In this document: piece by piece, positions 18,389 to 25,756 of the stretch | Position numbering within the stretch: position 1 is the first letter of the stretch | How the letters are laid out: the number at the start of each line of letters is the position of its first letter | Assembly (NCBI RefSeq): GCF_000364225.2 | Contig: NZ_AQFT02000001.1 | Location: 5,878,501 to 5,942,500, forward strand | Length of the DNA stretch: 64,000 bases | Direction: 5' to 3' | Origin: Eubacterium plexicaudatum ASF492 | GTDB lineage: Bacteria; Bacillota; Clostridia; Lachnospirales; Lachnospiraceae | The notes under the pieces: generated by a model | What the model was told of the DNA's origin: nothing | The model's input: the letters and a program-made list of their open reading frames with translations, nothing else | Databases searched by the model: none | Translations under genes and position numbers: made by a program

Positions 18389-19152
18389 CTATTTTCTTTC
18401 TGTTTGATGATAAAACCGAATCGCTTCTTCTAAAAAAGGTTCTGCTTTTTCAATCAATTCTTTTTCTGCCGGGTTCCATGTACTTCGGCTATTGTCTACG
18501 GCAAGAAAGGCTTCCTGATGTTTTGGATTCCCATCCGTTACTTTTTGGAGCATTTCTTCCCATTCCATTGCTAATTTCTGTGCAATCGGATTTCCCGGCT
18601 CAACAGCTGCCACACAAAACGCAGCGGCTTTAATAGATAAGCGTTTCCATGTATTATAGAAATCTATGACATCTTCCAGTGATTGAAAATGTTCGCCGAA
18701 AATCTCCATTTGCGCATCTGAAAATTCATAGTCTGCCCACATAGAAATATCTACTTTTTCTAAAGAGTGCATAAATGCGGCAAGCAATGACCATGGTGGA
18801 GTTTTTCCTGCTTCGATGATTTCCTGACTTGCTTCGATAGCGGCAATACTGTTCTGGAACGCGCCAATCTGATTATACAGTAAGATTTTTGAGAGGATAA
18901 TAATTCCATAGCGTTTTCTTCTGCTTTTATATTGGAAAGTTTTTCTTTTATCTGATCCAAAGAGAATCCTAATCCTTGGTAAAAAACAATGTGTTCCAGT
19001 TTTGCGATGTCATCTTCGGTATAAAATCTTCTTCCACCCTCCGTTCTTCCAGATGCCGGAAGTACACCTATATTATCATAATGCTGTAGTGTACGGATCG
19101 TAAGACCGGATATTTTGGCAACTTCTCCGGTACTGAATTGTCGTTCTTGCAT
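18389..19152 (-). CDS. MerR-family regulator, TipAS-like (one-base frameshift)
   Basis: A 254-residue regulator once a base is restored in the run of five at 18896-18900; otherwise split at 18760 and 18787. The start at 19152 follows AGAGGTGACCAAT. The N-terminal winged helix is typical (FSTGEVAKISGLTIRTLQHYDNIGVL, shown in part). A dimerisation helix follows. The C-terminal 120 residues resemble the drug-binding TipAS domain (MWADYEFSDAQMEIFGEHF). It probably activates its own gene and the adjacent ABC transporter, now a stub, in response to a small molecule. Confidence 0.85.
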
Positions 19153-19179
19153 ATTGGTCACCTCTTGCGCATTATATCA

Positions 19180-19196
19180 CATTACATAACGCAATG
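19180..19196. promoter_or_regulatory. Probable MerR operator before merR gene
   Basis: CATTAC-ATAAC-GCAATG, an imperfect dyad with the same five-base spacer as 18317-18333. It lies about 28 bases upstream of the MerR start, in promoter position. Autoregulation is inferred from this. Confidence 0.6.
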
Positions 19197-19225
19197 TAAA
19201 TATGTTAAAACTACCGGCAAGCAAT

Positions 19226-19284
19226 GCAATCTTCCGTAAGATTGCGTATTTAGCAGAAATCCCGTACCCGGAATTTCTGCTAAA
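19226..19284. other. oriT-like inverted repeats
   Basis: Two hairpins in tandem: GCAATCTTccgtAAGATTGC (19226-19245) and TTTAGCAGAAAT (19249-19260) against ATTTCTGCTAAA (19273-19284). The layout resembles 4587-4682. It sits next to a second, truncated relaxase, but at that gene's 3' side, so it may be a rearranged oriT or another element border. Confidence 0.4.
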
Positions 19285-19382
19285 TGCTTGTTGGTGACAT
19301 GTCCCCAAACCCCTGAGATCATCAACTGCGGTGATGGCTGCGCGTTCCGTTGGAACGCTGAAAAACAAAAGCGGAGAGAAAC

Positions 19383-20129
19383 CTATTGCCGCGACTTCTG
19401 CGTTTCCCTCTGCGGTTCCCGCCCGGTGGGAATGTCCAGCAAATGCTCCACGTTCGCCCGGACATTATAGAGCTCCTTCATATCAGCTCTGGCCTGTTTG
19501 TAAGAAGAATAGGCTTTCCGTTTCTGCTCCAGGAGCCCGGCGTATTCCTCCCGCAGAGATTTGACAGAGGGCAGCTTTGTGATCCCCAGCCCGTCAAAAT
19601 GTTTCTTCGCCGCCTGGTGCAGCAGGATTTCCGTCTCATGCGCCGCCCGGAATTTTTTGCTGTACCCGGCTTTCCGGTACTCCACATAGACCGCCCGTGT
19701 CTTGGCATAATTTACGATCTGTTTCTGCAGCTCCCCGTTGGCGGTCATCTGCGATTCCAGCTCCTTGATCTGTACCGACAGCGCATTAAAATTAGCAGTA
19801 GCAATATCTGATTTTTTCTGCAAATCCTCATAGTTCATATCGCCATGCTCTTTGAGCCAGATCACCGCCTGGGAAAGCTGTTTTAAGTTGAACACTTTCG
19901 CCCAGCGTTCATATCCCGGACCTTTGCCGGAACGGATTGCCGCCTCAATATCCACCAGCAGCCCGACTTTGGAAACCGGCTTTTGTGGGGAGGTACGGTG
20001 GGGCTTTGCCGTCCGTGTGCCGGCAATCCGTTCTTTGATGGCCTGCTCGGTATAGTCGCCTTTCAGCGTGTCACACCGGGTATACCGATGTAATGTTAAT
20101 TTGGATATTCTTGATAAAAAGCGGTTTCT
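19383..20129 (-). pseudogene. Relaxase, C-terminal part, 5' end lost
   Basis: The open frame runs from about 20129 to 19383. It matches the C-terminal coiled-coil half of MobA-type relaxases (TLHRYTRCDTLKGDYT, then AIKERIAG, then KLPSVKSLREEYAGLLEQKR). The catalytic N-terminal HUH half is missing, so it cannot nick DNA. The break at about 20129 marks a junction with the toxin-antitoxin segment. It is a different relaxase from that at 2693. Confidence 0.8.
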
Positions 20130-20211
20130 TTAGTATAATAAAACCGTGACAGAAGGTAAAGATTTAATCAGATATATGTTTTCTAAATCATGTAGAAAGG
20201 TGGTGTCTGTT

Positions 20212-20466
20212 ATGTCAACATTGCAGAATCAGATTACACAATCTCTGGAAGGACTTTCGGATGACAGCCTGCGCTTTATTCTTGATATGATACAGCGGTT
20301 TGTGCAGCCGTCAGAATCAAGGCGTGTGAGTATAAATTATGGCGTTGCCACACAGGGCAAAAAACGCAGGCTTGGAAGTATGAAAGGGCAGAAATTTATT
20401 GCGGATGGTCATGATATAGACGAGTGTAATGATGAAATAGCCAGATTATTTGAGGTGGATGATTGA
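20212..20466 (+). CDS. Antitoxin of PIN-domain toxin-antitoxin pair
   Basis: An 84-residue protein. The start at 20212 follows AGAAAGGTGG and begins MSTLQNQITQSLEGLSDDS. The N-terminal half is a helical dimer-like segment (LRFILDMIQRFVQ). The Arg/Lys-rich middle and acidic tail (DIDECNDEIARLFEVDD) would wrap the toxin active site. It overlaps the toxin start (TGATG). Its place directly before a PIN toxin makes the antitoxin role likely. Confidence 0.8.
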   Translation: MSTLQNQITQSLEGLSDDSLRFILDMIQRFVQPSESRRVSINYGVATQGKKRRLGSMKGQKFIADGHDIDECNDEIARLFEVDD

Positions 20467-20870
20467 TGAAGATTTTGCTGGATACACATATTGCAATATG
20501 GGCAGTACTGGATTCGGAGGAATTGTCGAATACAGCCAGGGCAATGATACTTGACGAGAACAATGAAATCTATTACAGTACCGCTTCCGTGTGGGAGATT
20601 ACAATCAAGCATATGGCACATCCGGAAACATTTTTATTTAGTGGGAAATACCTGGAGAAAGGATGTGAAGAGAATGGTTTTGTCTCGCTGCCTGTATTTA
20701 ATAAACATGTGGCTGAGCTGGAATCTTTGGTAAGGCCAAAGGATGCTCCACCGCATAAAGATCCTTTTGACAGGATTTTGCTTGCGCAGGCAAAATCAGA
20801 AGGAATGAAATTTATGACACATGATACTTTGATTCCGTATTATAACGAATCTTTTGTTATCAGTGTTTAA
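20466..20870 (+). CDS. PIN-domain toxin, VapC-like
   Basis: A 134-residue ribonuclease-type toxin. The PIN fold acidic residues are visible: KILLDTHIAIWAV (first Asp), SVWEITIK (Glu), KDPFDRILLAQAKSE (Asp) and MTHD near the C-terminus. It starts at ATG 20466, overlapping the antitoxin stop, so the two are translationally coupled. It belongs to the DTH subgroup often paired with short non-AbrB antitoxins. It looks complete and could stabilise the mobile region. Confidence 0.88.
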   Translation: MKILLDTHIAIWAVLDSEELSNTARAMILDENNEIYYSTASVWEITIKHMAHPETFLFSGKYLEKGCEENGFVSLPVFNKHVAELESLVRPKDAPPHKDPFDRILLAQAKSEGMKFMTHDTLIPYYNESFVISV

Positions 20871-20990
20871 CATGAGTGCAATGATTGATGTAAAGAGCCA
20901 GAAGATATTTACAATCTCGAACTGGCTAAAGGTGTGAGCGCATTTTCTTTTGTTGATTATTTATAAAACACTATATATAGTATTAACAAC

Positions 20991-21175
20991 TTGACTAAAT
21001 CAATATCTTGTGATAAACTGTCCTTGTAATTGATTTTTGTGCGTAGTCCGTAAGGGAAATACAGTCCGTTCAGGCTGTATGCGGAGAACTTTCCGCATTG
21101 CACACGCTGTTAAGTTTGTATTTTTGTGCCAGTAGTACCATTATGCCCTCCGGGCAGTGGTTTACTGGCTTTTTT
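20991..21175 (+). ncRNA. Candidate small structured RNA with promoter and terminator
   Basis: TTGACT (20991-20996), a 17-base spacer and TAAACT (21014-21019) with an upstream TG make a good sigma-A promoter. About 100 bases follow with no ORF but two clear hairpins: ACAGTCCGTTCAGGCTGT (21061-21078) and TGCGGA-GAACTT-TCCGCA (21080-21097). A strong terminator hairpin (21128-21170) ends in a T run. No gene follows on this strand, so it is more likely a free RNA than a riboswitch. The family was not recognised. Confidence 0.55.
21128..21175 (+). terminator. Terminator of candidate small RNA
   Basis: GCCAGTA at 21128 pairs with TACTGGC at 21163. An inner ACCA/TGGT and GCCC/GGGC stem extends the hairpin. 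Six T follow. Confidence 0.8.
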
Positions 21176-21388
21176 ATGTAAAAGGGATGACTTTCCCTTT
21201 AAGAGGAGCACTCTCGGAAACTCAATAGAGAATAAGCAGGAAAAGGTTGATTTTCAGAAATGAGAGGGATAAGGGATGGATGATTATGGGGCTTGAGCAG
21301 TCCAGAGAGCATAAAGAATAAAAATGTGCATGACTTTAAAACCTGTCGAAAAACAGGCCTGAAAGAATCCGGAAGCAGGAAACTTGGT

Positions 21389-22822
21389 TTATGCCACTGC
21401 CTGCACCTGCTGTTTATAGCGGGCATCCAGATGGATGCAGATTCCAATCATGGTTGTCATGAAAGAATAATGCTCCTTTGTGTGTATGAACATACGGTGC
21501 AGTCCGTAATCATTGAGGATGCGGTTGTTGATACGTTCCGTGGCGGTGCGTTGATTATAAATCTTCTTATAAGCATCTGTGCCGCGGGGGACGTCGGTGT
21601 AAAGCCGGATATCCCATTCGGGCCGGGTCTTGACGACTCTCCCATATTTGGAATCGGTGCAGGAGTTTTTACATTTGGAACAGTGATCTTTCCCATAGGG
21701 GCAGCGCCACATGAGGTAACCGCTGGATCTGTCATAACCGTTAGGCTTCATGCGCAGTTTTTCCTGACATAAGGGCGTTCCATCTTTGTCAATGGTGATG
21801 GTATCAGGAATTGTTTTTGGCCGGCCGCATTTGTCGTTCAGGTCGATGAAGGCCCGTATTCCCCTGTTTTTAAGGATCCGGTAGGTGGGGTAATTGTCCA
21901 TTGCAGAATCCAGGCACATATTCGAGGTGGAAACAGCCGGCATATGTTTTTCCAGTTCATGGAAAGCGACAAGGAAATTGACCGAATCATGACGCTTTGC
22001 ACTGGTAAAACGCAGAAGCAGGGGGAGATCTGTCCTGAGTTCACTGTTATAGCAGGATAATTGGAACAAAGTGTAGCCGAAGTAATATTTTTCCAGGTCG
22101 CTGTCCCAGCCCCAGGAAGCATCGGGGTCGGGGAAATGCCGCAGGTTTTCCGGTGCGCCAACTCTGTGGTGCCCGCGTGGGCAGGCATGGGTATGCACGG
22201 CGGTGCCGTCTCCGGAAACCGTAAGGTGTTCCCTTGGTATGAGGCCGGATTCCATGGAAGGCAGGACAGCCACGTGATAGAAGAAGCGCTGCAGCCGCCC
22301 TTCAAAGTTAAAAGGGATATCCTTCCCGCTCATGAGCCGTTTTTCGATAGATTCTGTGATTTTGGGCTTTGCCTCCTGTGCTTTCTGTTTTTTGCCTTTG
22401 GGCTTATCCGGCTTTTATAAGTCCGTTGGCGGTGCAGCCCAGAGCCTGTCCATGAAGTCAAAATAAGAACCGAGGGGCGGCAGGGAATCCGTAGTGCAGC
22501 CGATGAGAGCGGCAAGGAGGCGGTCATGTTTGAGCCTGTCGACCCAAAGGGTAAGGGATAGCTTGGCCAAACCTTCTGAAAATAGAAGAAAGAAAAGGAT
22601 AAAAGACCTTAAGATTTGTGGCTGGTTCTTAGCGGGCCTGCCAGTGTTGGAGTAAAAGGGCAGAAGGAACTCCATGGCCTTATCGGTATCGAAAAGGCGG
22701 AGTTTCTGCCATGGCTTCCAAAGCTCCGTATGGAGCCGGACTCTTTCAGAGGAATCGAAATGGACTTTGGATTCGTTGAGAAAGTACTTGTAATCTTGCA
22801 TGGGCTGCCAGTACTTGATCAT
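21389..22822 (-). pseudogene. DDE transposase with an internal stop codon
   Basis: The start at 22822 follows AGGAGGTGCACTTT. The frame is continuous to 21389 except for one TAA at 22415-22417, after residue 135 (PPTDL). Without it the protein would be about 477 residues. The first part has the dimerisation-like segment TLWVDRLKHDRLLAALIG. The second has catalytic-core motifs VSGDGTAVHTHA, CLDSAMDNYPTY and NQRTATERINNR, plus a Cys cluster (CPYGKDHCSKCKNSC). A nonsense mutation is likely. Translation could restart at the ATG at 22333, but the N-terminal part would then be missing. Confidence 0.8.
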
Positions 22823-22889
22823 AAAGTGCACCTCCTAGTAGTTTAGTTTAATGCTGTGCGTGTGGCACAGACGCTTCTTAACTACAAGG

Positions 22890-22930
22890 GGCGCGTTTGG
22901 TGACTGGCGTATATGGTCACCAAACGCGCC
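22890..22930. repeat. IS-end hairpin, 15-bp perfect stem
   Basis: GGCGCGTTTGGTGAC (22890-22904) pairs with its exact complement at 22916-22930, then GCACATTTTG and ATGTCAA follow as at 1168. It lies just upstream of the transposase gene. Confidence 0.75.
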
Positions 22931-23266
22931 GCACATTTTGACTTATATGTCAATACTTTTTTGAAAATTTAACAAAAATGTTTTCCGGGATATGGAGGAA
23001 AGCAAAAAAGAAGAACATGAAAAAAGAGCGGAAATTCGGGCTTAAAGAGTTTCCGAGACCGCTCTGGAAAAAGAATGGTGGCAAATCCGAAAATCCTCTC
23101 TGATTAAGATTGCTCATGGATTTCTTTGCTTTCAGAAAACAACAACATATAGTATTGTATACATTATTTGTTTCTGTATTTAGTGTCATATGCGCGCTTT
23201 ACAACACCTGAGCAACCTTGGTAATAATGGGTTTTCCGATTTGTCCTTATTATACCGTAAGGGCAT
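22931..23266. other. Gene-free stretch between IS and recombinase remnant
   Basis: About 335 bases. The left third is AT-rich IS flank. The rest contains only short unsupported reading frames. It joins at its right end the headless tyrosine recombinase, so an insertion or deletion border lies somewhere here, probably close to 23260. Confidence 0.5.
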
Positions 23267-23446
23267 ATGTTTGCCACCATTTTGGTGGAGCAGGGTGTTC
23301 CTCTTGCGAAAATATCAGGGTTGTTGGGACACAGTTCTGTCAATACAACTTTTGAATATTATTGCGACGTCATGGATGAGAAAGAAAAGATTATTGCCTT
23401 TATGAATGACGCTTTTATTCCTGAAGGCAGGGAAGGGACAGGATAA
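23267..23446 (+). pseudogene. Tyrosine recombinase, C-terminal remnant
   Basis: The last 59 residues of a phage-type integrase: FATILVEQGVPLAKISGLLG, then HSSVNTTFEYY with the catalytic Tyr region, ending at TAA 23444-23446. A stop lies directly upstream in frame, so the front of the gene is gone. The stop is two bases from the ATG of the complete integrase that follows, showing the two were an operon of paired recombinases. Confidence 0.75.
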
Positions 23447-23447
23447 C

Positions 23448-24731
23448 ATGGAATTTGATTTGAAATTACAGCAGTTTGTGGACTGGAAGGTATATAACGT
23501 CACGCCGATCAAGAATAAGTTTGGCTATCGTGTGGTGCTGATTTATGCGGACAGGACAAAAATACCACAGCAGAAATCCGGATTTGCGACGAAGAAAGCA
23601 GCAAACACAGACAGGGACAAGACGCTGGGCGAATTATATTCAGGCACATATGTGGTATATACCAGCGTAAAAGTGAAAGACTTTATGCTGTTCTGGCTTG
23701 AAAAAGAAATGCGCCCACGCATTACAAGCGGCTCCTATGAAACCTATTCCAATATCGTGAATAACCATGTGATTCCAGCGATGGGCAACATCAGAATGAC
23801 AGAAATCAAACGGAGCCATATCCATAGCCTTTATTATGAAGAAGCGGCGGCTTCCGTTTCTATCGCAAGATTGGTAAAAACGGTGATGAACACGTCCATG
23901 CAGTATGCTGTGAATAAGAAAATCATTTCCATAAATCAAACGATTGATGCAGTACTGCAAAAGCAGGTAGAGAAAAAAGCCTATTATACCCGGAACATTG
24001 ATACACAAAAGACGCTGAATATGGAGCAGGTTTTAACGCTCATTGAAGCGAGCAGGGAAACGCCAATCCATATGCAGGTACTTTTTGCAGTGCTGTTGGG
24101 ATTGAGGCGGTGTGAAATCAATGGGGTAAAATATTCGGATATAGATTATATCAATCGGACATTGAAAGTGCAGCGGCAGTTAGGCAAGAAACCAAACACG
24201 ACCGCCGAGGACTTCCCGGCTAAGACGTTTACAAAGCAGGAAATCGGATTGAAAACGCCGTCCAGCTACCGAACCATCCCCATACCGGATTATGTGTTTG
24301 AAGCCATTCTGGAAGAAAGAAAAGTGTATGAGAAGAACCGTAGAAGGAGGTCAGGCACGTTTCAGGATTTGGATTATATCTGCTGTTCTACTTATGGACG
24401 TCCGAGAAGCAAGGATTTTCACTCGAGACATTATAAGAAACTGTTGGAGGACAATGGACTGCCTGATATAAGGTGGCATGATTTGCGAAGCACTTTCTGT
24501 ACCATTTTATTAAAGAACAACTTCAATCCAAAAGCAGTATCACAGCTCATGGGACATGCGAAAGAAATCATAACCATAGATGTTTATGGAGATACCGCCG
24601 AAATCATCGAGGACTGCTTAGACGATCTCCAGCCGTTTATTGATGAAGTAATCCCAAAGGAAGAATGTGAAAGCGGTACTGATTTTTCAGAAGATAATTA
24701 TATAGAACAAATCAGTGAGTTTCTTGCATGA
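23448..24731 (+). CDS. int: Tyrosine recombinase/integrase
   Basis: A 427-residue site-specific integrase. The start at 23448 follows AAGGGACAGGATAAC. An N-terminal arm-binding-like region (residues 1-55) is followed by a SAM-like core-binding domain (about 60-165). The catalytic domain has Arg in VLLGLRRCEINGVKYSD, HDLR at WHDLRSTFCTILLKN, and His/Tyr in LMGHAKEIITIDVYGDT. All catalytic residues appear present. It lies at the right edge of the mobilisable region and 170 bases before the uvrB-associated repeat, so it may have moved this region. Its attachment sites were not identified. Confidence 0.92.
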   Translation: MEFDLKLQQFVDWKVYNVTPIKNKFGYRVVLIYADRTKIPQQKSGFATKKAANTDRDKTLGELYSGTYVVYTSVKVKDFMLFWLEKEMRPRITSGSYETYSNIVNNHVIPAMGNIRMTEIKRSHIHSLYYEEAAASVSIARLVKTVMNTSMQYAVNKKIISINQTIDAVLQKQVEKKAYYTRNIDTQKTLNMEQVLTLIEASRETPIHMQVLFAVLLGLRRCEINGVKYSDIDYINRTLKVQRQLGKKPNTTAEDFPAKTFTKQEIGLKTPSSYRTIPIPDYVFEAILEERKVYEKNRRRRSGTFQDLDYICCSTYGRPRSKDFHSRHYKKLLEDNGLPDIRWHDLRSTFCTILLKNNFNPKAVSQLMGHAKEIITIDVYGDTAEIIEDCLDDLQPFIDEVIPKEECESGTDFSEDNYIEQISEFLA

Positions 24732-24763
24732 AAATAAGATACTGGTATAATCAAATCGCATGA

Positions 24764-24807
24764 AAAAGTACAGAACAAAAGTTCGGTTTTGGTCTGTACT
24801 TTTTTTG
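24764..24807 (+). terminator. Terminator after integrase
   Basis: AAAAGTACAGAACAAAA pairs with TTTTGGTCTGTACTTTT around GTTCGG, followed by more T. A clear intrinsic terminator that works in both directions. Confidence 0.85.
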
Positions 24808-24899
24808 ACTTATATGTTATAATGAAAAACCAAATGACTGGATAATACTATCTGTACCGATTGGTGTTATTCAGTATTGTTTCGTTTCAAAAATACGGT

Positions 24900-25070
24900 T
24901 TTCCCAAAGGGATACTGCGTAATGTGACCTGCATTCGTGTAATTGCTATTTTAACGCTTATTCGCCAGCTTTGCAAGCCCATTTTACACGAATCGAAAAT
25001 CAAATTACACGAATTTCGGGCGAATAGGCAAACTTTTTTCGGTCACATTACGAAGTATCCCTTGCGGAAA
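24900..25070. repeat. 171-bp inverted-repeat element before uvrB fragment
   Basis: The outer arms of 30 bases (24900-24929 and 25041-25070) match as inverted repeats with three mismatches: TTTCCCAAAGGGATAC.. against its complement. Inside are ATTCGTGTAATT (24933-24944) with complements at 25003-25014 and, partly, 24983-24993, and TTATTCGCC (24958-24966) against GGCGAATA (25019-25026). It looks like a MITE or a recombinase/regulator binding array. It ends about 15 bases before the uvrB start, so it also supplies the 5' leader. Confidence 0.7.
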
Positions 25071-25084
25071 TTGGAGGTTTTCAT

Positions 25085-25432
25085 ATGCCAGATAAAAGAG
25101 GAAATTCGCAATCCGCTGACAAAGATCAGCTACTTGATCATAAAAGCAGCCCAAAGGACGGGCATGCTTTTAAATTACAAGCCCCATACAAGCCCACAGG
25201 CGACCAGCCCCAGGCAATCGCAGAGCTGGTCAAAGGCTTCAAGGAGGGCAACCAATTCCAGACTTTACTAGGGGTTACGGGTTCCGGCAAGACATTTACG
25301 ATGGCGAATGTCATTCAGGAATTGCAGAAGCCAACCCTTGTTATCGCCCATAACAAAACGCTTGCGGCGCAGCTATACGGAGAATTCAAGGAGATGTTCC
25401 CTGAGAATGCAGTGGAGTATTTTGTCTCCTAA
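25085..25432 (+). pseudogene. uvrB: uvrB 5' fragment (left copy)
   Basis: ATG 25085 follows TTGGAGGTTTTC. It gives 115 residues: an unusual 28-residue charged N-terminal extension, then true UvrB (FKLQAPYKPTGDQPQAIAEL, Walker A TGSGKTFTMANV, up to VEYFVS). It stops at TAA 25430 where the cargo begins. From 25253 to 25425 it is identical to 32301-32473 in the working uvrB; before that there are five silent differences in about 70 bases. It cannot function as a helicase. Confidence 0.9.
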
Positions 25433-25756
25433 TTTGGGGACAGGGTGAAAACCGCATTATTTCGTGTTATTTGGTGTTGATTGTACCGTATTTTGTGGAC
25501 AAGATGGGGGATTATGGACGAAATAACACTAGGCGGACGGGGGAGTTTGTGACCTGGATTCGTGTAATGGAATAGGTGACATTATATAAATGGATGAAAT
25601 TTATTTTTTAGCGTAATATGTAATGAGAAATAAAGAGTTAACAAATTATGCTCTTATTATGACGTAATTATATACTTAGAGCATAGATAGGCTTTAAAAG
25701 GTGAGGAAATTTATAATATATGGGAAATTTAAAATACATTTATGAGGATTACAATT
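25433..25756. other. Non-coding leader of primase-RT cassette
   Basis: About 320 bases without an ORF. An inverted pair GTGTTATTT (about 25471-25479) and AAATAACAC (25521-25529) could form a hairpin. At 25546-25568 lies the repeat TTTGTGACCTGGATTCGTGT followed by AAT, also found at 24921 and 32066. The remainder up to the ATG is very AT-rich and probably carries the cassette promoter. Some defence RTs have a template RNA in this position; nothing here proves one. Confidence 0.5.

Noticed and set aside
20991..21175. Known riboswitch
   Set aside because: No conserved core of the common classes was recognisable and no downstream gene on the strand could be controlled.
23190..23405. ORF of 71 residues before the integrase
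   Set aside because: It is a shadow frame; the neighbouring frame encodes a clear recombinase C-terminus.
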